Below, in pieces: positions 11,170-23,831 of a stretch of 64,000 nucleotides of DNA (the first letter of the stretch is position 1; each line of letters begins with the position of its first letter). Below the pieces are notes generated by a model, which was given only the letters and a program-made list of their open reading frames with translations, ran no database searches and had not been told where the DNA came from. This DNA is from Desarmillaria ectypa (Eukaryota > Basidiomycota > Agaricomycetes > Agaricales > Physalacriaceae). The position numbers were made by a program, and so were the translations under genes. The stretch spans positions 372,001-436,000 of the forward strand of contig JAUDYN010000005.1 of the NCBI GenBank assembly GCA_030407005.1, written 5' to 3'.

Positions 11170-13451
11170 ATGGTCCAAATCTCTACTGCCTTAGTAGTGC
11201 TTGTTCTCCTTGCGCCGCTCGTCGATGCTGCGCCTGGGAAACGCGCTACGTCTTCCACCGTGACTCACTCTGATACTTCTGCGTCTTCTAGTACAGTATC
11301 TCAGACGGTCACCGCGTCATCAACCGCGACCGTTCCTTTTCCTAGTTTGGATCCAAATCTGCCGCTTTGGAACGAGACCAGTGAACCCTCGATCGTCTCT
11401 GCGGAACGCGGCAAGCTTGGAGCATCCATCCTTGGCCCCGACAACCTTCCTATTGACCTGCAAAATCCCGACTTATTAGCTCCTCCGACCACGGACTCTG
11501 GCTCAATGTAAGTGGATTCTGTCTCTACTCGCATTTCCCGAATTAGGACTCAATTGAAATCCCCAGTTCGAACGCCAAATGGCCTTTCTCTTTCAGCCAC
11601 AATCGTTTGCAGACGGGTGGTTGGGCCCGTCAAGAGAACAGTAAGATTGGATTCTATTACCACTGATTCTTTGCCGCTGCTTACCCTAATGAACCCGACA
11701 GTCGGAGTGATGCCAATCGCGACCCGTAAGTATGTACTACATAATCCATTGGTAACAAACTCACACTTTTTTGTATAGAAATGGCCAGCGTCAATATGAG
11801 ATTGGAACCCGGGGCCATTCGGTAAGTCGATTTCGTAAACATTGACATTGATCAGTGCGCAGTTCACACTGGATTCAGTGAACTGCACTGGCACAAGACT
11901 TCGGAAGTAAGTGGTCTAGTTTTTCCTGGAGTCGAAAACTTACCCTTTTCAGTGGGCGTACGTCTTGAAAGTGGGTAACCTCAATACCAACAGCTCTGCA
12001 ATGTTGACATTTCACCCAGGGTTCTACGCAGATAACTGCTGTTGATGCCGAAGGTCGAAATTACATTGCTACGGTGGTTAGTCATAGTCCTAACTTAGGT
12101 CTGATCTGCAAGTGAACGCATACGTTTACTAGGGCGCCGGTGATTTGTGGTACTTCCCTCCCGGTATCCCGCACTCCCTCCAAGCTACTGCTGACGACGC
12201 CGGCGGTTCCGAGTTCATCCTGGTACGTTTTTAGTTGTCTCCTTGGAATTTTGTTGAATTTTGACAGTGCTACCATAGATCTTCGATGATGGAGCATTCA
12301 GCGAGGACTCCACATTTTTGGTGAATAAGCGGTCTGTTCGCTCAACTTTGGTAAACCACTGATCTTCGATTGAAGTTGACTGACTGGCTTGCTCATGTTC
12401 CAATGGAAGGTATGTTTTTTATGCTTGAACGGGACCACATCTAAACTGCTACTTCTTTAGTCCTTGAGAGGAACTTCCTCTTCGACAATTCCCAGGCTTT
12501 TGCACACATTCCGGCTCAGGAGCTCTACATTTTCCCGAGCAGTTCGTTCGTTCATTTTTTCCGAGCGTTGCGATATTCAGTCTGCTGTAGCTCCACCTGC
12601 CGATGATGCATCTGCCCCCGTAAGTCCGCAAGGAACGGTCCCAGATCCCTATTCGTTTGCATTGTCCAAGGCAAATGCTACGCAACTGGCGGGCGGTTCA
12701 GTCAAGATTGTGGATTCTACGACTTTCACGGTTTCGACTACTATCGCTATGGCTGAGGTCACAGTTGAACCCGGTGCGATCCGGTGCGAGTCGGAGGTTA
12801 ACTGTGTCGTTTTTTCTAACTGATACTTACTGTCGCAGTGAGTTGCACTGGCATCCAACACAGGACGAATGGAGCCTTTTCCTGTGAGTCTTATGAGATC
12901 TCCATGAATCTTTGCTGAATTCAAATTCTAGTGAGGGAGAAGGGAGAGTGACGATATTTGCGTCCCAAGGCACAGCTAGGACATTCAACTACCAACCTGG
13001 TGACATCGGTATGTCTATTGTACACCTAATTAAGATTACGATTCAACCGACAGATCATCAGGTTATGTTCCCACTGCCATGGGTAAGCCGACGGAAATTA
13101 GCCCGGAATAATTCACCGTTGACACCCAGAGTAGGACACTACGTCGAAAACATTGGAAACACGACGCTGAAATTCCTGGAAATCTTCAACACGGGTACGT
13201 TTTAATAAGGGCGGAATGACGAGCCTTGACCTCATGATTCTGCAGACCGGTTCGAAGATATCAGCCTGAATCAGGTGGGCCATATACAAATACGGTATCA
13301 TTTTGAATTAGTTGTAATTGACCAAATCCCCAAGTGGCTGGCTTTGACTCCGCCGGACGTGGTAAAGGCGCATCTGGACTTTGATGATGCTACTATCGCG
13401 CAGCTCTCCAAGACTAAGCCGGTTGTGAATGGGCCCGGATCATCGGCCTGA
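11170..13451 (+). CDS. OxdC: Oxalate decarboxylase, secreted bicupin, 18 exons
   Basis: Spliced product of 456 residues. Exons: 11170-11507, 11567-11640, 11702-11725, 11779-11821, 11879-11906, 11953-11970, 12020-12076, 12133-12222, 12279-12320, 12376-12409, 12461-12541, 12591-12783, 12839-12883, 12932-13008, 13062-13082, 13135-13194, 13246-13274, 13335-13451; all phases agree. N-terminal signal peptide (hydrophobic core VLVLLAPLVDAA), then a Ser/Thr-rich linker. Cupin 1 has the Mn ligand set in RLEPGAIRELHWHK, the later GDLWYFPPGIPHS, and the lid loop FSEDSTF, corresponding to the SENST lid of the bacterial enzyme. Cupin 2 has RELHWHPTQDEW and GHYVENIGNT. The family splits oxalate to formate and CO2; wood- and litter-decay basidiomycetes secrete it to control oxalate. 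Two complete metal sites make a decarboxylase (not a monocupin oxidase) likely. No break seen. Confidence 0.93.
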
Positions 13452-13753
13452 CACAGATTAATTACTGTTCGCTCTTTCAAGATTCCTGTCGTTTCTACGT
13501 ACCCTGCGACTCGACGTCTACTAAAGATATCACTAACTCTGTATGTTGCTATGAAATGATGATTAGGCATTTTTAACCTATGTAGGACAACCGAAAGTTT
13601 TGTCTTGAATTTAGGGGGAAACACTTGAAAAGAACGAAGATATTAATGAATGTTTGTTCTAACGTCATAGCCGGATGTCCGCACCGGTTGGCCGCAGCAA
13701 GTTGTGATCCAACCACCACGTTCGTCGTCGTCCACTGTCGTTACTACATTACT

Positions 13754-15200
13754 ATGGCATCTTTTATTCAACTATTCCATGCCATTTGGGCATTTTTTGT
13801 GTCAGTTTTCTCTCTTTCTATGGATAAGCAACCGATGCTTCCTACCCACACCATTATCACACCTATCAAACCCGAAATCCAGCCTCCCAGTAGGCAACAA
13901 TCGTTGGTACATCCTATTCATACAAAATATCCGCCACAAAAAGTTGAAAGCCTCGCCAAAGAAATGGATTCAAGCGGTAATAGTCCTCAATATATATGAT
14001 AAACTTGACAATTGATATTACTTTGCAGTGGTTGTGATCCTACCACTTCCTGAGAAGCAGAAAAATCCCACGCCCGTGTCGGCAAATACGGGAAAGACTC
14101 ATTCTCGTGTTCGACATGCACCTCGCTCGCCGCCGCCCGAGATCTGTATTCAAGATTGGAGCACCGTTGGGATCAACATGGCTGACTTGTACATCCCGAC
14201 GTCGTCTACAATCCTACCTCCCCCAGGGTCAGACGCTGCTTCTTGGTCTAATTCACCGCCGAGCCCTTCCAGAGAGTCATTGATGCCTTCACCCGCTACA
14301 CCCTCCTCGAACAGTCTGGCGTCTTCTGCTACCCCTACACGACCTCCTCCTCCAGAGAGTTCCAATAATGACTCCACTCTTCTGTCTGCAGCCGCTAAGA
14401 ACTCTGAACGACCATCGCCTAACCCGGCGTTGTCACCAAGCAATTCGTCTTCCTCCGAGTTGCCCTTCAACAACAGCGAAAACAGCACTGACGATCTGAA
14501 ATCAAGCACTGCTACGGGAAACACAAAGGAAATTTTCATGATCAAGTCTGAAGAGCCTTCTGTTTCTTTTCCTGCTGGTCTTTCCAAAGCTCTCCCTCTT
14601 ACTGCGTACGCGACTAGCGCTGTTTCTGCAATGTCTAGTTATTTTTGGGATCCTAGTCCAGCGAAAACTGATGAAGCTCATGATATGCCGTTGCCTCTCT
14701 ACTCAAGCAGCCCGCCACGCTGTCAATGTCTTTCCTATGACACCTCGAATTCCCCGCAGCACCTCAATCACCTTCCTTATCCAGATCTATTCGACTTTGG
14801 CATGTACACCTCTGAGTTTCCTTCAAGCGATAGTCTCTGCAGCATCAGTATGAAATGTACGATGAAGCCCCTACGAAGATCGGACCTCAGTGGAATGTCT
14901 ATTTCCAGCGGGTCTCCTCAACGGGATTCGTATCGAAATGCTGCGTTCTCACGAACGTTGTCCGGTCCTCGCCAAGGCCCCTTTACGTTAAGGAAGTCGG
15001 TGGTGCTGATGCAGGCAATCAAACAGCGAGAAGCGCAACCCAATGCCAGTTTCGGGTCTAGTACCGGCAAAGAAATAACACATGATTTTGATGTGTCTAT
15101 GGATAGTAGTATTGAGGACAGGCTACAGGAAGCTTGTGCAGGACTCTCTTGGGGGGAGTGGACACCGGAGGAGTTCCTGAAGATGTTAACAGAAGTCTGA
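13754..15200 (+). CDS. Ser/Pro-rich protein with N-terminal hydrophobic segment
   Basis: Two exons, 13754-13976 and 14029-15200, joined in phase by a GTAATA...TTTGCAG intron, give 464 residues. The first about 22 residues are hydrophobic and aromatic, possibly a membrane anchor. The rest is low-complexity Ser/Pro/Thr, with a Cys-containing middle and a defined acidic C-terminus (LSWGEWTPEEFLKMLTEV), which could be a short interaction helix. I do not recognise the family. It lies 300 bases downstream of the oxalate decarboxylase on the same strand, with no sign of co-regulation. The start is the first ATG in frame giving the hydrophobic segment; earlier in-frame sequence could be 5' UTR. Confidence 0.55.
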
Positions 15201-16550
15201 CTTGGAGCGTACTCAGTCTTGCAGAGTTATGTATTCTTGGTGTATTCCATTGTCTCTCTTTACGCTCAATGTACTTCTGTTCTATCTCTCGGTAATACGT
15301 CTTCGACTCCCTGAAGCGCTGAATAACAACCTTCGAAGATAGGACATAGTGCTATAAGATCCGGTACTTGATAGCTGAGAACGAACGTGCTCGTTGCATG
15401 CTCCAGAACAGCATTGTCCGGTGTGATAGCATACTTTTATTTCAAATATTTTTTGCCTACTGTGCCTGCCATTCCAGGAGAGATCAAGAGTCGGTTGAGA
15501 GAGACTGATACCGAGGAGTTCCTGTCGCTCTTAAGTCAGAAAAGAGTTGAGTCATGTTGAGCAAAGACATATTGCATTTCGACTTGTTTGGTCTCAATCG
15601 TTGAACATGGCTCCGAATACAGCGTAATGAAAGCCAAATAAGTCGAGTCCCATCTGACTACGCTAGAACAAGAAAATACCAATAACGATAAGACATCCTC
15701 AGCGACGTTCGTCAAATTCCAGCAGAAATAGTTGATGGTTGTTCCGATGCAGGTTTACTCTTCTCCCTGGGGCTCTGTTTAGCGCCGACATGCTGTCTCA
15801 TGCTGTAGGCTCGACATCAAAAGCAGCATCTGTAACCTGTCGTACCCGCCTCGATTCAAGTTTCGGTGATACCGGTGTCAAATTGGTGCATTATCTCCGG
15901 AGAAGCTGTAATGATTAAAAATGAATAAATAGAAGTCGAATGAAGAAGTATCAGCACGAAGGACATCAGCGGCGCTGATAGCTCCGTAAAAGGGTGGGAA
16001 GACTGATATCCTCGAATCCAGCGTCGTTGTTAACTTTGTCATATACAGGGAAGCGATATGGATGCACACCTCATGTTCTCCTCAATGACGGAAGCGGGGT
16101 CCAGGCACCGCAGGGGTAACCATGACGAAACCACTCCCACTCCATGGATAATCCATCAATAATGAAATTCATATCTTGGCGACGGAACACGGAATGCGGA
16201 AATAGAGAATGTATACAATTATTCACGACCAGGACTATTATTTCGTACACCTCCATCTTCTCCTCGTATATGTAGGGTATGTGAATAAATATAACGATGA
16301 GTAGCTGGTGGTAAGATAGGCAAGCATGGCTAGGACGAAACAAGAAAGCGGGTGCGGGTAAGATGCAGAAAGACAGCAGAGGCGATGAATATGATGACAT
16401 GATGGAAACGACGCCCGAACGCATGGTGCGGGGAGTGACCTAACAGCAAAGAGAGACCCCGTGAGCGAGGGCAAGGGAAGAATAAAGAAACTGAACACAC
16501 AGAACAAAGAAAAAAAATGACTCATGAGATCTGGGTCTCAGCTCCATGAT
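15201..16550. other. No gene seen; mostly 3' flank of minus-strand small gene
   Basis: Minus-strand open frames between 15878 and 16525 are rich in Phe/Leu/Ser/His, typical of a translated pyrimidine-rich untranslated region, and have no domain or matching splice sites. They lie directly downstream of the small gene at 16551-16739 and could be its long 3' UTR or spacer. Confidence 0.4.
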
Positions 16551-16739
16551 CTACTTGAACGGGCAGTTGGGAGCATGGGCCCCGCGCCAGCCGCAGTGGC
16601 AGCATTGAGGGGCGGATCCGCCGGCATAGTTGACAGGAGTCGTCGTCTCCTGGGCGAATGACTTGGACGAGAACTCGGTGCCGGTCTGGTAGCTGACCAT
16701 GACGGAGGATGAGGATGAACATAATGAAGAGTAGCACAT
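16551..16739 (-). CDS. 62-residue cysteine-containing small protein
   Basis: Single-exon frame of 62 codons with marked preference for C in third positions, unlike the flanks, which is the usual mark of a strongly expressed fungal gene. The N-terminus is Ser-rich. The C-terminus carries a compact motif CCHCGWRGAHAPNCPFK, four cysteines and two histidines in 17 residues, able to bind a zinc ion or form disulfides. There is no signal peptide, so a cytosolic or nuclear location is more likely than secretion. I do not know a named family. The ATG at 16739 gives the short form; an upstream extension in another frame is less biased and probably UTR. Confidence 0.55.
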   Translation of the reverse strand: MCYSSLCSSSSSVMVSYQTGTEFSSKSFAQETTTPVNYAGGSAPQCCHCGWRGAHAPNCPFK

Positions 16740-17469
16740 ATTGGCGTTTGGGATGAGTAGTGGCAGGGGAGTGCAAAAGAGTTGATAGGAATGCAGGATA
16801 CGAAGCGGGGCTTGACTGAGGAAATCCCCTCCAAATTCAACTGCCTTTTAACTGTTTCCCGGTGGCGCCTAAGTATCAAAGTTTTCTCTCGAAATCTTTT
16901 TTTGTCGCAATCAAGATCCAGATGCGCCCGGGACCACTCCTTAATAGGGTGTCTAGCCCGATCAAGATAACGATCCCCTTGACTCCGAAAGGCTCAGGAA
17001 ACGCTGACTGTGTGTTGAACATGAGGCTGGTGACCTGTTTGATTTGACTGTAGGTCATGAATCAAGTTACAGAGACATGAGCTCGGAAACGAGGCACTGA
17101 AAAAACGCGCCGACGCGTTCCTCCGAGTCCGGTCGTCCGATCATCAATGAACAATAGCTTGAGTTTGGTTTAGGATTGAGAAGTAGAATCGTAGCATCGA
17201 GATTCAGTTTCTGACCTAATAATGACGAGAACAGGCGTAAGTATGGTTAGTGTATTCACAGCTAGAACCTACATCATAGAACCGCCGTCAGAATGGGAAT
17301 TACCAGTCGAGTTGCTCACAGAAACGAAAGCGCCGCCATACTCGGAAAGGGTCTCGGCCTCATCACACGTATAATCTGAAGCGAGTAGACCTTCACAACA
17401 GATAATGGGGACAGCCAAATCCAAAATAATAAACCAGGGGACAACAAAGAAAATGTGACTAAGACACAC
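16740..17469. other. Intergenic; upstream flank of the small Cys gene
   Basis: Contains the promoter side of the minus-strand 62-residue gene and the 3' flank of the TPX2-domain gene. No ORF with coding character. No obvious TATA box near 16790-16850 on the minus strand. Confidence 0.4.
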
Positions 17470-19161
17470 CTACTCGGTCGGCCGTACCCGCTTAGGTGCA
17501 TCCTTATACCATTCCGGCACTTCATGAGCTTTGGGCACCGCTTTTCTCCGCAGCTCTCTGACCTCCCTTTCTTCTTCTTGCTCCCTCTGTTTCCTGCGTT
17601 CCTCCAATGCCCGTTCGATCTCCGCCTCCTTCTCTTTAATTCGCTCATCAAACATACGCCGCTCCTTAATTCTTTCATCAGTACAAAACTCCTTTGCCAT
17701 CGGCTTCACAGGAATGATATGTTCCCTCCGAGCTGCCAATTTCGCCTCCTCAGCGGCATGAAGTGCCTTAAAATCAGGGATTGAATAGCGTTGCGAAGAG
17801 GACGACAATGTCTTGTTCGTACTCGCGGTCGGTTGGACGTTTACAGGTGGGGTCTAGAAAATACCAACAGTCAACAATAAACTCCTCATTAACTCCAGAC
17901 AAAGGGAAACGAAAAAAAAATCCCACGTGAAACTGATCGAAGATCGTCACGTACCTTACTCTTGGATGTGCCAGATGCTTCGGCTGCTAAACTAGACTCG
18001 TTTAGGCTACGCGCTGAGGTGGAGCGTGAGCGCGACGGAGCCAGGGAGGCGGTAGTCGTAGTAGGTTGTCGTGAGGGAGGTGGCTGTGGGCGAGGCTTTG
18101 ACGAGCTGGTCGAGGCCTTGCTACGCGAAGATGTCGTTCTTGTGATGATGGGAGGTTTCGCTTTCGGTTGAGGTCTCTTCTCGCGCTTTGGTGGTCTGTC
18201 GTCTGTCGCAGATGCCGGCCGCTTCGCCGCCGCCCGTATGGGGGAAACCTCGCGTGTGACAGTAACATTTTTCCGGGCAGAATGCTTCGAGACTGTCAAC
18301 CTTTCTTGGCGTGGAGAAATGGATGAAGGTGGTGCAACGTTTTCAAAACTAAAAATATCATGTAGGCCAGGTTTCAAAGAGAAGAGACAAAGAACACACC
18401 CTGCAAACGTGCTCCCATACATCAACAGGCGCCCTGCAGCTCCATCTGCATCAAAACTTTCGTCAATCACACTGACATTGACATTCACAGGCTGATTCAT
18501 GTCAATAAAAAAAAAAGAAGAAATGAAAAAATAGACATACATTCAACAAAGATAAAGCCGGCGCGTCCCTGGGTTTTGTCGACGCGAGTTCGTCCCTGAA
18601 CTTCATTGATGTGAGAGTAGCCACCTCGGCTTGCAGGTTCTCAAATCTCCGTGGTGTAAAAGGATCTTCCGCAGTGAGCGATATATGCGTCTTCACAGGC
18701 GTAGATAAGACCGCTGGTTCATAAGTTGTTGATGCTGGCGGGGAGCCAGACCGACGTGAGGGAGTATCTGCTTTGGCCTGGTACGCCACCCTCGGATCAA
18801 AACAGGCTTTGGGCGTAGCTTTAGAGGGCGAGGAGGACCGTAGTCCTGGGGTGGCTGAAAAAGTGGCTTTAGATTTCGAAGGTGAGTTGGGCCGTAACAG
18901 TGGTGAAGGTGAAACGTTGAGCCTCCGAGGGGTCAGCTGGCTGACTATCAGGTCGTCGTGCACATGTCTTCTCGCTGGTGCTGGAGTTGCCAAACTCGAA
19001 CGCGCATCGATACCGCGGAAAAAGTCGTTATCGATATCGTTGAGCAGGTCTTCTCCGTCTTCGTTGAGTACCGGTATCTGAAAAGATGTGTCTTCTAATG
19101 CAAAGGTAGAGCCAGAGATGTCGGGAAGGTGTCGTAAGCTAATCTCTTGCAGGCGCCGCAT
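17470..19161 (-). CDS. TPX2-domain spindle assembly protein
   Basis: Four exons on the minus strand: 19161-18541, 18491-18400, 18348-17955, 17853-17470; phases agree and give 496 residues. The C-terminal about 110 residues match the TPX2 C-terminal domain: IPDFKALHAAEEAKLAARRE, then PMAKEFCTDERIKERR, a charged coiled coil of Glu/Arg, and VPKAHEVPEWYKDAP. The middle is Ser/Pro/Lys-rich and disordered with SPSK/TPRR-type sites suited to mitotic kinases, and basic stretches such as RPPKREKRPQPKAK that could bind microtubules or importin. TPX2 proteins nucleate spindle microtubules and activate Aurora kinase; whether the Aurora-binding motif is kept at the N-terminus is unclear. The start at 19161 follows a good acceptor-like TTACAG, so an additional 5' exon (for example from the ATG near 19422) is possible. 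Confidence 0.8.
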
Positions 19162-22100
19162 CGCGAAGAACTGGCTGTAAGATACCGTCAGCTGAGATCC
19201 TTGCAGAAGGCACAGCGACGCACGTAGATGTAATCCTTTCTCAAAGACGTCTATACCGTCGGCAAGGTTGAGAGTTGAGGTAGCACAACAATGGCAAGAA
19301 TCAAGTAGGTAGAGCTCGACGTTCCGGATGATCAACAAAGTCGCGTGACCTCGCGCGTCCTTACACGTGACCTGAAACCGATTCCCCGCACTGCCACAAA
19401 CACTGACTTCCGAGTTCGACATTTTGTTCGACGCTGTCCGGCGTTTCGTGTCTTGTCGAGGCTTGCACTTATATTTCCTGTACTCCAAAGTATATTCCGC
19501 TTTGTCTCCAGTATACGCCAAATCGAGTCAAGCCTGTATCTGTACGATTCTTATTGGACCATATACCTTCATGTGAGCGACTGCTAGGCACTTGGATGAA
19601 GGCACATTTTGATTTTTGATTTAAGCGGTGCCAGAATTAGTGTCAATGGGATTGGGTACAATAAGCTACAGCTCGTTGAACCTCGAGGCCTCAAGTCACC
19701 TTGTAACGTACTTGAGACTCTTTAGTAAAAATACTTGAAGAGCAATTATACTGCCGGTGATTAGAGTAAGTAGCGCGGCATGTGCATTTGTGAACTCGTT
19801 TTGATGACCTCGTTCAGTTATTCCGTTCCATTCACCAGCAGCAGTTCTGTCGCGTAAATTTCCTAGTCCCGGTTCACAGTGCGTAAACTTGTTCCGCTAT
19901 ATATATCCGGTCCGAAGGTTCCTTCTTCATCTCGCACCGGGGGGCTTCTTTAAAGCTTTCTCCTGTAAAAATAATGAAATACCGTCGATTGCTATCGCTT
20001 CGATTTCATTACCGCAGCCTTCCTTTACGCTAACAAGCTCCTGTTCCTTCGTATTCAAGTGCTTATGTCCAGACCTGCCTTCCAGAACCTTTGAACTCTG
20101 AATAAAATGCTTCTCTGAGTTGGTCCGTCCTGAGCGAAAGGTACATCGCCACGAGGAGAACGTAAAATGAGTTTTGGACCCTTCACCTCTCCGTTGCATG
20201 AGGGTTCGCATTTAAGGAGTTTCCTTGTGGACTCGTAAATGCAGGTAATTGTCTGAGCTGCATCAAACACCGACGCGCGCTTTCATAAACCTTATTCAGA
20301 TTATCCAGCTTTGGACCAAATTCCTAACGCGGCTATGCTGAGCATCTCTTCAAAAGGTGTCTCTACTGCTTTTCACAGCCTTGGCTGTGTACGTTTCTTC
20401 ACGGGAGTCAGAAATGATCGGCGTGTAATTTCATCACTGCGTAATAATTCAAGTATGTGTTTGAACACTACGTATTCATGCATTTTTCATTCACGACTTT
20501 CATTATTTACAATTCCGTCTGGGGCTCGAGCAGCCGGCATCACATTCATAACCACCGGTGCTTTGGTCAGTAGGTTGTAATGCTGGCGCGTGAACGATCA
20601 ATGCGGTTTTCACTAAATAGGATCTCCGTGGACTCAGTCTTTCGCATGAACCTTGAGGCAGGCAACTTTCTTTTGATGCACTTCATCCAGACCAATGTTT
20701 GCCTTTTTTTCACTTAGAGGGCTTGGAGATAGGGTGTACGTTCTCTAACCAATCGGATTTGCCATTGTTTCTAACATTGCTCTCGCCTTTCGTCAGATTG
20801 GGTCATCCGCTTTGCTACCGAGATGGTCGTGGAGCTCCTCTTTCCCTTATATCAGCAACTCCGCGGCTTTTATTATCTTGGACCAGCTCATAATAGCTTT
20901 CCTGTTATCAGTAATTCTCTGTGGGGGTCTTCGTCTCTGATTGAGTATCAGATCACTGAGGCCCAAATCTCATAATCTTCGCCTTTGCTATCGGGGAACT
21001 AGGCATGGAACAATAAGTCCGGGTACTTGTGTTGACGCGCCTTCGAATTCCCACATATACGCCTACCCTTACACTCGTTCGAGTTTATTTTCGTAGATCA
21101 TACATGTTAATCGCTACCACAACGTTACCAGGTACCTCCCATTCATTTCTTCCTTTGAGCAGCGCATAAGACTTCCATAAACATTAAGTACATGCAGCTG
21201 GAAATTTTGCAATTCAAATACAGACGTGGTGGCGGTCCCAATCCTCAGGGAACCTGCAACCTCCCTAGATCCTGATTCTTTTCATGGTTAATAGGCTTGA
21301 GTTGGCCCTTTCAATGAATGGTAGTCGATCGGAGATATTCACTTGGTCGACTGCCAACAAGCTGTGTACTCAACCACTCCTCTAAACTATGCATATGGCG
21401 GTGTTGGGTGAAGAGCATAGCAATGGACTCATAATTCGCAGACGGCACTGTATGAGTCAGCACCACGATTGAGCATGGTTCGGAGTTGATCTGTTACGAG
21501 TCTCGGTGATAGCTTGCCGAGATTCCTAAAAATCGGTGCTAATTTCCTGTATCTATTCATAATTTTTATATTAGGGTGCTTCTATACCGTCGAAATTTTT
21601 TTGACGGTATGTAATAAGCTTGGACCGGTGGTAATAGTCTTTAGCAAATTGACCGATCCCTTACGCATCATCAAGTGGGACTTACACTGTAGGACCCTGC
21701 ATCGCATGTAGTATCTAGGTTCAGGCTTCACTAGATTCAGCGTCACCATTGACCTTGGAAAGTAACGCATTTAGGCTCATTACTCGCCACATCAAGTTGA
21801 GACTCACTGCTCCGAGTTCTAAACTTCGTCTTTGTCACCGTCATCATGCATGACTTGACAGCGCAAACAAAGAGTGTAGACGGTAGCACCATATAGGCCT
21901 ATTGGGCTTCCAACAAGAAAAGGAAGCAGGTGTACAGATAATAAATACCCTGAAGTCGTGTCGACCTCCGTTCCTGAATTGAACCACGTCTTGCTGGACC
22001 TCCCAAATAAGCGTGCGGATAGGCCGATACAAGCAGCCTTAACGTTCGGCGTCAGCCTGTACGCCGCTGAATGTGAGCGGCAAATTACAGGAGAGGTTCC

Positions 22101-22641
22101 TGCACAGATGCTCAGGTTATGCCCATGGGGTCATAGAGTGAGTCCGCCTCGCTTAGAATCAGAAGGAGGCGTGTGCAGTAAATGGGAACAAGCAGTATAC
22201 AGGAGTTATGCATTTGTTGCGACTCAGTATGCGACTCAGCTTAAGGAGTCGGTGACCCGAACGCGAAACTTTGGTTCCCCGTAGTTCACCTAGCTGTACC
22301 AGTTTTCGGCATCAAAAGGGTGACGCTGATCCAAGTGCCGTCCGGGAATCGTTTTGGCAAGGCGACACTTTGATTCACACCTATCGAAAATCCCAGAATG
22401 TCAATGTTTCCCTTCCGACATTTTCAATTTCACCCGGCCGGCGGTGGCCGTCCCTGGTATCGCAGGTCCCAAAAATATTCAGCAATCTTGCAAGTTGCAT
22501 TCCTTTCATTTCTCAGCAGAATTTGACTGAGAAATTGCACAGCCAACGGTATCCTGCAGGACATGAAAAAGGGCAAGAGATATGCGGTCAGTTTAAAGAA
22601 CCGTGGGAATATCCGTTCGCAAGGCCCAAACGTCAACCACG
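19162..22641. other. Long intergenic region, no gene seen
   Basis: About 3.4 kb. Open frames are short, overlap on both strands and have no domain or codon bias. The frames at 21958-22284 and 22271-22560 run toward the DUF4604 gene but do not splice sensibly into it. There may be decayed sequence, but nothing could be identified. Confidence 0.45.
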
Positions 22642-23290
22642 ATGGCACCCAAGGAGCCTACGCGCGCACAGCTCTCTTCACGGCTATCCTACAACCAGCA
22701 TACGCCAGCGTTTCTGCAGAAACTCCAGAATCGAATGGCCGGAATCCCGGACTCTGACCACGAGGATGACGACGAGTGGGAATATGATGGTTCAGGACGT
22801 CCCCCGATACCACGACGACCGGCAATCCCAGAGCGCCCTGCGAGCCAGCCTGGAAGCGAAGATGAGGACGATAGAGATGAGAAACCGCAGGTTGTGGTCT
22901 TGAAGGAAGGGAAACATTTGACGGAGAGGGAGGTTGAAAATGTTAGGCGACAAGGTATTTGTGTACTACTATTCTCATATGTATCTCTCGTTACTGACGG
23001 CGGCTGCAGAGAAAGGACTGCCTCCACTGTCTCCCGATTCTATGGGTGACGCCGAGGTTCCTGCTGTCGAGACTCCGCTCAAAGAGGGTATTGCTGCCAA
23101 AGGCAAAAAGCCGGCACCTAGCCTGTCTTTTTCTTCATCGAAGACCGCTGCAATAAAGTCCTCCTCATTGAAAAGGAAGCATATCGGAGTTTTGGAGGAT
23201 ACCAGTGCCTCTTCATCGAAAGTGCTATCGAAGAAGAAAGCGAAGAAGGCCAAGAGCAAAACACTGCTTTCGTTTGGTGACGATGCGTAA
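22642..23290 (+). CDS. DUF4604 protein (KIAA1143-like)
   Basis: Two exons, 22642-22954 and 23010-23290, with phase-1 GT-AG junction, 197 residues. N-terminal RLSYNQHTPAFLQKLQNRM, acidic tract SDHEDDDEWEYD, core PQVVVLKEGKHLTEREVE, Ser/Lys-rich linker and the short C-terminal TLLSFGDDA. The order NLSY/FL.KL, then PQVVVLK, then LLSF at the end is the DUF4604 family, conserved from fungi to man (human KIAA1143). Function is unknown in general; it is small, highly charged and probably nuclear. The ATG at 22642 gives the family-like MAPKEP start; the upstream in-frame ATG at 22603 is probably leader. Confidence 0.85.
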
Positions 23291-23831
23291 CTCACTAAGC
23301 CCCTACGTCCTTGGGACATTTTATACATTATCGTCCAGTGGAAGATCGCAGATAAGGGGAGGCAGCGCGAAAACAACATCACTCTGGCATATGTCAACAC
23401 CAGGTTCTCTTGTATCCCCCCTGCATAAGCACGCGTCGTTTTCCCATTCTTTCCCCATCCTCGTACTTCCTTTCGCTTCGCACGTTATCAATTACAGCCC
23501 CCGTACTCCTGCCGGGCCAAACCCTCGGCTTCGTAGCCGCGGAGCAGAGTTGAACCTATATAGTACATACAAAGGGAGGTGAAACACAAATATCGTGTCT
23601 TGGTTGTATCGTCCAAGCGTCTACCATACAGATTGTTCATGATAGCATCACAAGTCTATTCTCATCGCGGGTCCGTATGGCGGCATAGGACTGGGAGTCT
23701 CGCCGGGCATTTCGGTCAACTTGGAGTCATGTATCAAGCCATGGCCAGATTCGCTAACGGAGCCGCTGCTTTCCGTCGTATTCGGTCGTCGACAGAACCA
23801 GAATCGGGTTATATCCTTGAAAGGAAGCGTG
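23291..23831. other. Convergent 3' flanks, no gene seen
   Basis: Space between the 3' ends of the DUF4604 gene (+) and the membrane-protein gene (-). The open frame starting at 23579 on the + strand is an antisense shadow of the latter's terminal exon. Confidence 0.45.

Noticed and set aside
14150..14587. Minus-strand frame of 145 codons
   Set aside because: Shadow of the Ser/Pro-rich coding exon on the plus strand; Ser/Pro-rich codons create long antisense frames.
17531..17761. Plus-strand Ser-rich frame
   Set aside because: Antisense shadow of the Glu/Arg-rich TPX2 coiled coil.
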